Source of the DNA: Lewinellaceae bacterium
GTDB taxonomy: Bacteria; Bacteroidota; Bacteroidia; Chitinophagales; Saprospiraceae
Assembly: GCA_020636255.1 (NCBI GenBank)
Contig: JACJYE010000006.1
Coordinates: forward strand, 1-64,000
DNA: 64,000 nucleotides
Direction: 5' to 3'
Shown here: positions 27,201-35,160 of the stretch, piece after piece
Numbering within the stretch: the first letter of the stretch is position 1
How the letters are laid out: the number at the start of each line of letters is the position of its first letter
Made by a program: the position numbers and the translations under genes
The notes under the pieces: model-generated
The model's input: only the letters and a program-made list of their open reading frames with translations
What the model was told of the DNA's origin: nothing
Database searches by the model: none

Positions 27201-27374
27201 GGCGCTCTGACAGGTATACGCGCCTACAACCTCACGGGGCAGCTGGTACTACAGGAGCGAACATACAGCACGGAGCCTGTTACTATTGAAATAAACAACT
27301 GGAAAACAGGAGTATACACCATAATCGGCATTACTAAAAATGGATCATTCTCAAGCTGGTTTGTGAAAATGTAA
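24261..27374 (+). CDS. T9SS-secreted multidomain protein with putative alpha/alpha catalytic domain and LamG
   Basis: 1037 aa. Signal peptide (1-22); a large helical domain (~23-560) rich in Trp/Tyr and Asn motifs (GGDWWYDMMPNVYFYQLYALYP, in parts) that looks like an (alpha/alpha) toroid of a glycoside hydrolase or lyase but matches no family I recognise. Two Ig/PKD-like domains follow (~563-645 and ~650-740, SYNWAVSGGAITGTG), then a LamG/concanavalin-like domain (~744-950, GSWQNRWKLSI), and a T9SS type A sorting domain (~960-1037, LYPNPATEMLTIAL). It follows susD by 28 bases, so a surface glycan-degrading role is inferred from position. Confidence 0.8.
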   Translation: MQRSATSTFFTLLLSFVMAWAQPGQLAIPRVELMPNQPAPYNVRDWKAVAVAYDAFVYDLNKTGQYLPLSHLNAAGVNYPQMETFRLHTYVGTNSPFGNESINVLPSLVGATLAGVDKSNHLGRNWVLMAQDFYNKANGENLYLNNAGASSGGDWWYDMMPNVYFYQLYALYPDMGGEAGLQFNTIAGRFLEAVRAMGGNDAPWQPAYMNYRAWKFSTMEPNDNGVPEPEAAGAFAWVLYNAWKESGNPDYLKGAEWSVEFLNEWATNPSYELQLPYGTLTAARMNAELGTEYDIEKMVNWSFDRGPLRGWGTVVGNWGGFDVSGLVGEANDAGNDYAFQMNGVQQAAALAPMVRYDKRYARAIGKWMLNLANATRLFFPGFLPSNLQDASAWSSANDPGQVIGYEALRESWQGSSPFSTGDAVNGGWAATNLALYGTASIGYLGALVEKTDVDKILKIDLLATDFFRDEAYPSYLFYNAHNIAKSVSFEAGLVPVDIYDALSESFIVENATGIVSLNIPANEAILVVACPAGGAITYEKNKMLVDGVVVDYRQSAVPYTLTPRIKALAAADNPLETGSTTTLYCTVSDEAAGPFTYQWSATQGSISGTGSEVEYTAPAAAAAVEIQCIATDGAGAADTASLLISVVPEINLPPQVIGITKSKPFVGPGETAQLSCQATDPNGGPLSYNWAVSGGAITGTGSTVEWTAPLAEGIYAVSVTITDDGGLSATATAALLVKIFGSTSGNIIADYPFSGNANDVSGNNLHGQPNGALLTADRFGNPQSAYYFYGGPQHIAVPNSPILNFQESITASCWFSAGGLPDKETFLLSHGSWQNRWKLSITPDKLLRWTVNTLSGIADLDATVALQVDSFYHVAATYDGSLLALYINGELHSYKALSGLMRTTAVPFLMGQMLPGETNYNFKGVMDEVKLYDYALNPDAVKTLYETGTVRTEERAGAAPLVLYPNPATEMLTIALPEQAGALTGIRAYNLTGQLVLQERTYSTEPVTIEINNWKTGVYTIIGITKNGSFSSWFVKM

Positions 27375-27505
27375 AGGAAGCCGGATGGCTATCCCGGTTC
27401 AGGAACGATGATGGACAGCATACGCTACAGGAGATTACCGGCTAAAACGGCCATGAGCTCATTAGAAGACCACGCTCGAATTTTTTTACAATAAAACACA
27501 TTACC

Positions 27506-30500
27506 ATGCGACAGCACTCACCCTTGCTCATTCTGCTGGCCTGCTGTTTTCTGTTGGCCACAGGATTACAAGCGCAAACGCCCGTTGCGCATTATGACTT
27601 CTCGGGCAGTGCGAAGGATATTTCATCCTACGCCAACAATGCTAGCATCAACGGCGCCCGGCTCGTTCAGGACCGCTTCGGCTGGACGAACAGCGCCATG
27701 TACTTCGATGGCGAGCAGGGCGCTGTGACCGCGCCCAACGCTACGCAACTCAATTCGCCCAATGCAACGATCAGCTTCTGGATCAACCCCACCGAATTTC
27801 CCGGACAGGGCGAGGCCTATATCCTATCGTTCGGTGGCTGGCAGCAACGCTGGAAGATATCCCTGCCTCCCCACGGCAAACCCGTTTTCACCACCCACGC
27901 CGGCGGCGCCTGTTGCAGCGATATGGACAGCGGCACGCCACTGATTGTGGGCTCCTGGACGCATGTCGTCATGGTGCACGACGGCGCTAAGGATATCATT
28001 TATTTCAACGGCGCTAAAGTGAATGAAAAGGCCGTTACCGGCGCTCTGGACGCCACCACCTACCCCCTCGGCATCGGTTATGACCCGATCGACAACGCCA
28101 ACTATTTCAACGGCGTACTCGACGAAGTCATGCTCTTCAGCCAGGCCTTGTCGGATTCGGAAGTAGCGGCTTTGTATACCCAGCAGAACGCGGAGCCTGT
28201 AGTAGCACAAGGTGTCGTTGCCGCTTATTCTTTTGACGGCAACGGACGGGACGGTTCGGATTTCCGCAACCACCTCAGCCTCACGGCCGGGACACTGGCT
28301 ACTGACCGCTTCGGTTACGGAACCAGCGCTTTGTTATGCGACGGTACCTCTACAGAGATCACGGCTCCTAATGGCGCACAGCTCAACTCGGATTACACCA
28401 CGGTAAGCTTTTGGGTAAAACCCAATTCGTTACCCGGAAACGGAGAAATGTTCCTGCTCTCCTTCGGCGGCTGGCAGGAGCGCTGGAAGATCTCGCTGCC
28501 CGCACACGGCAAGCCCGTCTGGACCACCAATAACACCAGCATCATTTCCGATATGGACTCCGGTGACGGCCATGAGCTGGCCATTGGCGCCTGGACGCAT
28601 GTCGTTATGGTACACGACGGCACCAACGATAAGATATTCATGAACGGCGCAATGGTCGCGCAGAAAAGCGTATCCGGAACACTCAACAGCTCTACCCACC
28701 CGCTGGGCATCGGCTACAACCCCATCGACGGCGGCAGCTGGTTCGACGGCGAGCTGGACGAGGTCACGATCTACAACTACGCTCTGTCCGACATGGATAT
28801 CTCCGATCTGTATACCGCGCAGTCCGCCTTCCCGGGCACACCCACCAGCCTGGTGGCCCATTACAGCCTGAACGGCGACGGAAAAGATGAAACGCAGTTT
28901 CACAACCACGCCCGCCTGGCTGACGGAGCAACCGCCACGGCCAACCGCCACGGCTGGGGTTCCAACGCCCTGGCCGGGGCAGCGACAGCGGACAACTCCC
29001 CTGCCCTGCAATCAGACTACACCACCATCAGTTTCTGGGTATACCCCAACAGTTTCCCTGGCTCGGGTGAAGTATTCCTGCTTTCCAACGGCGGCTGGCA
29101 GGAACGCTGGAAGATATCCCTGCCTGCGCACGGTAAGCCCGTTTTCACCACCCATTCCGGCGGCGCATGCTGCAGCGACATGGATTCCGGCACTCCCCTG
29201 GGGCTGAACGCCTGGACACATGTCGTCATGGTGCATGACGGTACCAAGGACAAGATCTTTATCAACGGGGCCCTGGCGAACCAAAAAGATACGCCGGGCG
29301 CCCTTGACAAGACCAAATACCCCCTCGGCATCGGTTATGACCCCATCGATAACGGAAGCTTCTTCGATGGCGCATTGGATGATGTGCAGATATACAACGT
29401 CGCGCTGAGCGACCTGGAAGTCGCCGCGCTTTATGACGAGCAATCGCCTGCTCCTAATGTGCCCGGCAGCCTCGTAGCAGACTATGCGTTCAGCGGCAAC
29501 AGCCGGGATGAGACGCCTTACAACAACCATGCTTCGGCCGCCGTGCTTGGCAAAGACCGCTTTGACAAGGCCAACCAGGCCGCTGCCTTTGACGGCTTAT
29601 CTACGGAAGTCAGCGCTGCCAACTCGCCGCAGCTCAATTCACCTTTTACGACCATCAGCTTCTGGGTGAACCCCAACAGCCTGCCCGGTAGCGGCGAGGC
29701 TTACCTGCTCTCGTTTGGCGGCTGGCAGGAGCGCTGGAAAATATCCCTGCCTGCACATGGCAAGCCCGTTTTCACTACCCATTCCGGTGGCGCCTGCTGC
29801 AGCGACATGGATTCCGGCGACGGCAATGAACTGGTTGTCGGCACCTGGACGCATGTAGCTATGGTCCATGACGGCGCCAAAGACAAGATATATATGAACG
29901 GCGCGCCTGTTGCGGAAAAAGACGTTACGGGCAACCTCGACAACGCCACTTATCCGTTCGGCATCGGCTACAACCCGATCGATGGCGGCAACTGGTTCGA
30001 CGGCGGCCTGGATGAGGTACAGATCTACAATAGCGCCCTTTCCGACGCCGAGATCGCCCAACTGTACGCCGATCAGTCGCAGCCTCCGGCCGGGGGCGAC
30101 GAAGAAGCCCCTGACGCTCCGCTCAACCTGTCGGCTGAAGTCACCTTCAACAACGTCGGGCTGTCCTGGCTGCCTGCCAGCGACGACGTAGGGGTGACGG
30201 CCTACAACGTCTACATCGACGGCGCCATCGCCGCCACGACGGCATCAACTGATGCTTATTTCGAAGGGCTGACGCCATTGACTGAATTTACATTCGCCGT
30301 AACGGCCATCGACGAAGCCGGCAACGAGTCCCTGCCGACGTCCCTGAGAGTCACCACGGGACCCGACGAGACGCCTGATGTGACGCCGCCAACGATCCCC
30401 GGCAACCTCACCGGTTCGCCAAGCTTCAACTCGGTGCTCATCAGCTGGGACGCCTCTACCGATGACACGCAGGTAGCGGGGTACATCATCTGGGTGGATG

Positions 30501-31597
30501 GCGAAGTGTACGACACGGTGCCCGCCTCTACCCTTTCGGTACTGGTCACCGGGCTCGATCCGCAAACGCTGTACACCTTTGAGGTTGCGGCATTCGACCT
30601 GGCCAATAACCTCTCCGAGGTCGCGGAGCTGACGATCGGCACGACCGAACCGCTCGAAACGGACGAACCCGGCCTGGTGGCGCATTATCCTTTCGACGGC
30701 AATGCCAATGACGCCACGCCTTACCAGAACCACGGCGTTATCGGCGGCAACCCTATCTTTGAACCTTCCACCCATGCGCATGGCGCCGGTATGGACATCA
30801 AGTTCGACGGCATGCAGGATTCGGTGCTGGCCCCCAATGCCGTGCAGTTGCTTTCCGACTACACTACCGTCTCCTTCTGGATACGCGTAGACGGCCAGAA
30901 CATAATGGATGCCGAAGCCTACGTGCTGGACTTCGGGCACTGGAACCAGCGCTGGAAAATATCCTTGCCACAGCACCTGAAGATCGTCTGGACGACCAAC
31001 AGCAACAATGCCCAGTTCCCCAATTTCATTTCCGATATGGACAGTGGCGACGGCAATGAAATGGTCATCGGGTTCTGGTGGTACGTCACGATGGTCCACG
31101 ACGGTGAAAACGACATCATCTACGTCAACGGCGTACAGGCGAACCAGAAGCCGGCCCTGGGCAAGCTCAACACCACTGCCCGCCCGCTTGCTTTCGGCAA
31201 CAACCCGATAGAAGGCGGCCAGTATTTCATGGGGGCGCTGGACAACGTCAAGATCTACAATAAAGCGCTTACCGCTGAAGAGGCAGCCCGGCTGTTCGAA
31301 ACAGGCACGACGGGCACGAAAGAGCAGAACCTCGTCGGCGCCTATATCGACCGCGCTTTCCCGAACCCTGCTACTGAAATGCTGACGGTCAACCACCGCC
31401 TGCCTGCCAAGCAGCCGCTGCTGTTGCGGGTGTTCGATGTACAGGGCCGACAACTGGACGCTGTCCGTTTGAACGCCAACGAGGTAGCGGCCGGCCAGTT
31501 CACGCTAGACGTCAGTGCTTACCCACAGGGTATCTACTCCCTCAACTTCGTGTTGGGCGGCAAGGATATCGGGTCATTGAAGTTCACGAAGCAGTGA
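27506..31597 (+). CDS. T9SS-secreted protein with five LamG and two fibronectin III domains
   Basis: 1363 aa. Signal peptide (1-23), four tandem LamG modules (~25-232, 235-447, 449-653, 655-865), two FnIII domains (~869-955 and 956-1050), a fifth LamG (~1056-1275) and a T9SS sorting domain (~1281-1363, AFPNPATEMLTV). Each LamG carries the same core W(Q/N)(E/Q)RWKISLP...HGKPV (LKIV in the fifth), then DMDSG, W-(T/Y)-(H/V)-V-x-MVHDG and a GxGYxPID-like turn; three have an Ala-Cys-Cys-Ser insertion. No enzyme motif, so a multivalent surface glycan-binding protein is likely. The preceding 131 bases contain no gene. Confidence 0.9.
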   Translation: MRQHSPLLILLACCFLLATGLQAQTPVAHYDFSGSAKDISSYANNASINGARLVQDRFGWTNSAMYFDGEQGAVTAPNATQLNSPNATISFWINPTEFPGQGEAYILSFGGWQQRWKISLPPHGKPVFTTHAGGACCSDMDSGTPLIVGSWTHVVMVHDGAKDIIYFNGAKVNEKAVTGALDATTYPLGIGYDPIDNANYFNGVLDEVMLFSQALSDSEVAALYTQQNAEPVVAQGVVAAYSFDGNGRDGSDFRNHLSLTAGTLATDRFGYGTSALLCDGTSTEITAPNGAQLNSDYTTVSFWVKPNSLPGNGEMFLLSFGGWQERWKISLPAHGKPVWTTNNTSIISDMDSGDGHELAIGAWTHVVMVHDGTNDKIFMNGAMVAQKSVSGTLNSSTHPLGIGYNPIDGGSWFDGELDEVTIYNYALSDMDISDLYTAQSAFPGTPTSLVAHYSLNGDGKDETQFHNHARLADGATATANRHGWGSNALAGAATADNSPALQSDYTTISFWVYPNSFPGSGEVFLLSNGGWQERWKISLPAHGKPVFTTHSGGACCSDMDSGTPLGLNAWTHVVMVHDGTKDKIFINGALANQKDTPGALDKTKYPLGIGYDPIDNGSFFDGALDDVQIYNVALSDLEVAALYDEQSPAPNVPGSLVADYAFSGNSRDETPYNNHASAAVLGKDRFDKANQAAAFDGLSTEVSAANSPQLNSPFTTISFWVNPNSLPGSGEAYLLSFGGWQERWKISLPAHGKPVFTTHSGGACCSDMDSGDGNELVVGTWTHVAMVHDGAKDKIYMNGAPVAEKDVTGNLDNATYPFGIGYNPIDGGNWFDGGLDEVQIYNSALSDAEIAQLYADQSQPPAGGDEEAPDAPLNLSAEVTFNNVGLSWLPASDDVGVTAYNVYIDGAIAATTASTDAYFEGLTPLTEFTFAVTAIDEAGNESLPTSLRVTTGPDETPDVTPPTIPGNLTGSPSFNSVLISWDASTDDTQVAGYIIWVDGEVYDTVPASTLSVLVTGLDPQTLYTFEVAAFDLANNLSEVAELTIGTTEPLETDEPGLVAHYPFDGNANDATPYQNHGVIGGNPIFEPSTHAHGAGMDIKFDGMQDSVLAPNAVQLLSDYTTVSFWIRVDGQNIMDAEAYVLDFGHWNQRWKISLPQHLKIVWTTNSNNAQFPNFISDMDSGDGNEMVIGFWWYVTMVHDGENDIIYVNGVQANQKPALGKLNTTARPLAFGNNPIEGGQYFMGALDNVKIYNKALTAEEAARLFETGTTGTKEQNLVGAYIDRAFPNPATEMLTVNHRLPAKQPLLLRVFDVQGRQLDAVRLNANEVAAGQFTLDVSAYPQGIYSLNFVLGGKDIGSLKFTKQ
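27580..30070 (+). repeat. Four tandem LamG-coding repeats of about 620-640 bp
   Basis: Long stretches of the four modules are near-identical in DNA, for example around 27838-27920, 28470-28560, 29096-29190 and 29722-29815 (GCTGGCAG-x-AACGCTGGAA core). Differences are mostly at third positions, showing older duplication with conserved protein sequence. Useful as recombination substrate; copy number may vary. Confidence 0.8.
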
Positions 31598-31620
31598 TGA
31601 ACTAAACGTTTCTGAGTCCT

Positions 31621-31658
31621 GCCAGAGGGTGGCGCTGCACGGCCTGCCACCTTCTGGC
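31621..31658 (+). terminator. Strong hairpin after the multi-LamG gene
   Basis: A 13-bp stem GCCAGAGGGTGGC / GCCACCTTCTGGC with one G-U pair and a 12-base loop, followed by TTTA, 23 bases after the stop. It is the best terminator-like structure in the window and may reduce transcription into the GH130 gene 44 bases downstream, or process the message. Confidence 0.6.
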
Positions 31659-31701
31659 TTTACATTGCGTAATTCCTTTCACACTTTGGCATCACTTCAT
31701 C

Positions 31702-32751
31702 ATGGTCAATCGGTTTAAGGAAAACCCCATCATTACCACGAAAGACATCGCTCCCAGCCAGCCCGGCTGGGTAGTGGAATGCGTACTGAACCCCGGCGCC
31801 TTCCGTTTTGCCGGAAAAACCTGGTTACTGCTGCGGGTGGCGGAGCGCCCCGGCCAGCAGGACGGTTTGGTCTCCTTCCCCGTGATGAATGGCGAGGGGG
31901 TATATGACATCATGGAATTCGAACGGGCGGACCCGCGCCTGGACCTGTCCGACGCCCGCAAGGTGAGTTACAACGGCAGGACCTACCTTTCCACCATCTC
32001 CCACCTGCGGCTGGTATGCAGCGACGACGGCGTTCATTTCTACGAGCCCGGTGATTTTCCTACCAAGATATTCGGCCAGGGGCCCCTGGAAACCTACGGC
32101 ATCGAAGACTGCCGGGTAAGCCTCATAGATGGCGTTTATTACCTCACCTATACGCAGGTATCGGGAAACGGGGTCGGCGTGGGGCTCATGCACACGCGAG
32201 ACTGGGAAAACTTTACGAGAGCCGGCATGATCCTGCCGCCGCATAACAAGGATTGCACCCTGTTCGAAGAACAGGCCGGAGACAAATACTTCTGCCTGCA
32301 CCGCCCTTCCGGCATCGAGCTGGGGGGCAACTTCATCTGGGTATCCTCTTCTCCCGACCTGCTGCACTGGGGCGGCCACCACTGCATTCTACACACCCGC
32401 GACGGCTGGTGGGACAGCGCCAGGGTAGGCGCCGGCGGCCCGCCCATCAAAACCGCTGAAGGCTGGCTCGAGATCTACCACGGCGCTGACTACGACAACC
32501 GCTACTGCCTGGGGGCTTTACTACTCGCACCAGACGACCCCACCAGGGTCATCGCCCGATCGCAGGAGCCCATCCTGGAGCCGGATTACGATTACGAAAA
32601 GGCGGGCTTTTTCGGCAACGTCGTATTCACCAACGGGCACCTGGTGGACGGTGATACCATCACCCTATACTATGGCGCTTCCGACGAAGTGATCTGCGGG
32701 GCAAAACTTTCCGTAGAGGAGGTGTTGTCGGATATTTTGAAGGCTGTATAG
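31702..32751 (+). CDS. GH130 glycoside phosphorylase
   Basis: 349-aa five-bladed propeller enzyme without signal peptide, so cytoplasmic. The GH130 core is clear: NPG(A)FRF near the start, the proton-donor Asp136 in GIEDCRVS (usual motif EDPR), phosphate/sugar contacts in HNKDCTLFEEQ and HRPSG, and the terminal HGADYDNRYCLGALLL and YYGASDEVICGAKLS. Characterised members phosphorolyse beta-mannosides (mannosylglucose, mannobiose, N-glycan mannosyl-GlcNAc), giving mannose 1-phosphate, and some hydrolyse them. Exact specificity cannot be read. Convergent with the ABC operon, 23 bases from its last stop. Confidence 0.9.
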   Translation: MVNRFKENPIITTKDIAPSQPGWVVECVLNPGAFRFAGKTWLLLRVAERPGQQDGLVSFPVMNGEGVYDIMEFERADPRLDLSDARKVSYNGRTYLSTISHLRLVCSDDGVHFYEPGDFPTKIFGQGPLETYGIEDCRVSLIDGVYYLTYTQVSGNGVGVGLMHTRDWENFTRAGMILPPHNKDCTLFEEQAGDKYFCLHRPSGIELGGNFIWVSSSPDLLHWGGHHCILHTRDGWWDSARVGAGGPPIKTAEGWLEIYHGADYDNRYCLGALLLAPDDPTRVIARSQEPILEPDYDYEKAGFFGNVVFTNGHLVDGDTITLYYGASDEVICGAKLSVEEVLSDILKAV

Positions 32752-32774
32752 AGATGCTACCTGCCCCATTCCGA

Positions 32775-33869
32775 TCAAACCCTCAGCCCGCTCTGCACGT
32801 CGAAGAAATGCATCTTGCCCGTTTCGATATATAGTGGCATCCGGCAGGGCGGCCGTACCTCCTCATCGGCGCCGAGGCGGGCGGCGATGGGTTGCCCGTG
32901 AAGGCTTGCAAAAGCAAAGCTCTCGTGGCCTAAGCGTTCTACGAGCTGAATATCCGCACTGAAAGCGGCATAAAAGGCCGCGCCTTTTTCCGGCTGGGCA
33001 TGGATGTGTTCCGGCCGGACGCCCATGGTGATGGCCTGCCCGGCATAGGCGTCCAGCTCCGGGCGGCTGGCGACGGGCGCCGATAATTGCCCGGAATTGT
33101 CCTTAAAATGCAGCCCTTCACCGTTTTCGGTTATACTGCCTTCGATGAAGTTCATCGGCGGAGAGCCTATAAAACCCGCCACGAAGCGGTTCTTGGGGAA
33201 ATTATAAAGGTTTTGCGGAGTGTCGATCTGCTGGATCTCCCCTCTATCGAGCACGACGATGCGATGGCCCAGGGTCATGGCCTCCACCTGGTCGTGGGTG
33301 ACGTACACAATGGTCGTCTGCAGCTTCTGGTGCAGCCGGGCTATCTCCAGGCGCATCTGCCCGCGCAGCTTGGCGTCGAGGTTGCTCAGGGGCTCGTCGA
33401 AAAGGAATACCTTGGGGTTGCGGACGATGGCCCGGCCGATGGCCACCCGCTGGCGCTGGCCGCCCGACATGGCCTTCGGCTTCCGGTTCAGCAGGGGCTC
33501 GATTTCCAGGATACGGGCAGCTTCCATCACCTTTTCCCGAATGGTTTTTTTATCCAGCCCTCTGATCTTCAGCCCAAAGGCGAGGTTGTCGTATGCCGTC
33601 ATGTGCGGATACAGGGCGTAATTCTGGAATACGATGGCGATATCCCGGCTCTTCGGCGGCAGGCCGTTCACCAGCTGCCCCCCGATATAGAGCTGCCCCG
33701 AGCTGATCTCCTCCAGCCCGGCGATCATCCGCAGCAGCGTAGATTTTCCGCAGCCGGAAGGGCCCACCAGCACGATGAACTCTTTGTCCTGGATCTCAAA
33801 TTCCACCTCCTTGATAGCCGCCACCTTGCCAAAGTACTTGCTTACCCTGTCGAACTTAATCCCTGCCAT
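32775..33869 (-). CDS. Sugar ABC importer ATPase, UgpC/MalK/MsmK type
   Basis: 364 aa. Walker A GPSGCGKST (~37-45), signature MSGGQRQR (~135), Walker B VFLFDEPLSNLDAKLR, H-loop VTHDQVEAM, then a C-terminal TOBE/MalK regulatory region. Motif for motif it is a carbohydrate ABC importer motor. Last gene of a six-gene minus-strand operon; its start overlaps the upstream lipoprotein gene by 14 bases. Powers the two permeases encoded upstream. Confidence 0.95.
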   Translation of the reverse strand: MAGIKFDRVSKYFGKVAAIKEVEFEIQDKEFIVLVGPSGCGKSTLLRMIAGLEEISSGQLYIGGQLVNGLPPKSRDIAIVFQNYALYPHMTAYDNLAFGLKIRGLDKKTIREKVMEAARILEIEPLLNRKPKAMSGGQRQRVAIGRAIVRNPKVFLFDEPLSNLDAKLRGQMRLEIARLHQKLQTTIVYVTHDQVEAMTLGHRIVVLDRGEIQQIDTPQNLYNFPKNRFVAGFIGSPPMNFIEGSITENGEGLHFKDNSGQLSAPVASRPELDAYAGQAITMGVRPEHIHAQPEKGAAFYAAFSADIQLVERLGHESFAFASLHGQPIAARLGADEEVRPPCRMPLYIETGKMHFFDVQSGLRV

Positions 33870-35160
33870 AGTGGTTCCGTTTTATTGCATTTAAAACCTG
33901 CACCGCTGCCGGTACAGTTTCCAGCGCCTGCAGGCTCAGCAAAGCCTCGATCGTGGACTCGGCCCCGGAATTGCGGTTTATTTTTTCCCGCGACTCGATG
34001 CCGTCGAAGGCTCGGCCTGTTGCCGGGCCGTACATGGCCTGCCCCGCCGGGTTGCTCCCAAAAAACCAGGCGGCCAGCCGCCCTGCTGTTTGGGCGTATG
34101 CCGTGTCGCCTGTGATCGCAAAAGCCTCCAGCGAAGCGAAAACCATAGGCCGCACACCATAGGCGATCTGCGGGAACTGCTGAATATCCGCCAGCGCCAG
34201 GCTGTCCCCTTCGCGGGCCAGCCTGAACCCGTTGACAAAGCCCTGCTCCAGGCAATAAGGGTAAAAATACCGCACTTCCCTCAGGCCCGCATCGATAAAG
34301 GGCTGGTATTCAAGGATACGCCCGGCATACAGCAAGGCGTAAGCCTGGGAATTGCCCCAGGCGTGCCAGTAGTTGCGCCAGCTCAGAAAAGCGCCATACG
34401 GAGCGCTGTCCGGCCCGCCATACTGCGTTTCCAGCAGCAGGTTGCCGAAAAACAGCATCAGCGCACGTAGCCGTTCCGATGGTTCGGCCCTGTAGTAGTT
34501 TGCCAGCCCGGCCAGGATCAGCCCCGCCTGGTCGCCTCCCAGTTCTGCCAGGCATGCCGGAGCTTCTATTCCATCAAAAATAAGCTTATCCCCAGATGTG
34601 GAGCATAGCGTATCCATCCTGGCCACCAGGGTATCCAGGGCCTTGTGGCTACGGTGCTGAAGGTTGCTCAGGCCTTCCACTTCCAGCAGGTTTAGCTCCG
34701 ACAGGCCCCAGAAGGCACGCCAGGCCCAAAAGGCAGCTTCCGGCCTGCTGTTCCGGTGGGTGGTGTTGATCTGCTTATCCGGAAAAAGGAAGTTGTAAAA
34801 AAAACCGTTCTCCGCCTGCATATACAACAGGAACTCCGCCAGCGTGCGGACCTTTTCCAAAACCTCCGGTGAAGGGTGCGAAGGATAGTAGCGGCAGTAA
34901 AAAACCAGCGCCCGCGCTACATCGTCCACGCAGGTAAAGCCCTCGTCAGGATCAGCAACGAGGTGATAATCGGGGGCCTCGCAGTAGATCCAAACCGCGC
35001 CGAGTTGCGCACCTTCTGCTTCGAAAGCTTCATAGAGGTGTTCCAGGTGCGCCGGGTTGGCCAGCTCCACTGGCGGTGTTTCGCGCTGCCTCGGGCAGGA
35101 CGGCAACAAGGCCAGCCCGGAAAGTACCACGGCGGCCTCCAAACTAGCTCTGATACTCAT
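33856..35160 (-). CDS. Six-hairpin glycosidase-like lipoprotein
   Basis: 434 aa. A short hydrophobic leader ends in LALLPSC, a plausible lipobox. The rest is all-alpha with repeats like DPDEGFTCVDDVARALVFYCRYY and HAWGNSQAYALLYAGRI, resembling (alpha/alpha)6 six-hairpin glycosidases, though no family is certain. DDVARA could hold acidic catalytic residues. Its ATG overlaps the stop of the GH130 gene upstream (ATGA), so it is translationally coupled. Residues 4-10 (RASLEAA) are encoded by a terminal-repeat remnant (35132-35151) of the small mobile repeat found at 53 and 59 kb, an unusual origin for a leader peptide. Confidence 0.72.
   Translation of the reverse strand: MSIRASLEAAVVLSGLALLPSCPRQRETPPVELANPAHLEHLYEAFEAEGAQLGAVWIYCEAPDYHLVADPDEGFTCVDDVARALVFYCRYYPSHPSPEVLEKVRTLAEFLLYMQAENGFFYNFLFPDKQINTTHRNSRPEAAFWAWRAFWGLSELNLLEVEGLSNLQHRSHKALDTLVARMDTLCSTSGDKLIFDGIEAPACLAELGGDQAGLILAGLANYYRAEPSERLRALMLFFGNLLLETQYGGPDSAPYGAFLSWRNYWHAWGNSQAYALLYAGRILEYQPFIDAGLREVRYFYPYCLEQGFVNGFRLAREGDSLALADIQQFPQIAYGVRPMVFASLEAFAITGDTAYAQTAGRLAAWFFGSNPAGQAMYGPATGRAFDGIESREKINRNSGAESTIEALLSLQALETVPAAVQVLNAIKRNHYGRD
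35132..35151 (-). repeat. Terminal-repeat remnant of the short inverted-repeat element
   Basis: GCGGCCTCCAAACTAGCTCT differs by one base from the 20-bp terminal inverted repeat of the element at 59696-59859. On the minus strand it starts 5 bases after the stop codon of the second GH130 gene and codes for the start of the next gene. Confidence 0.75.
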
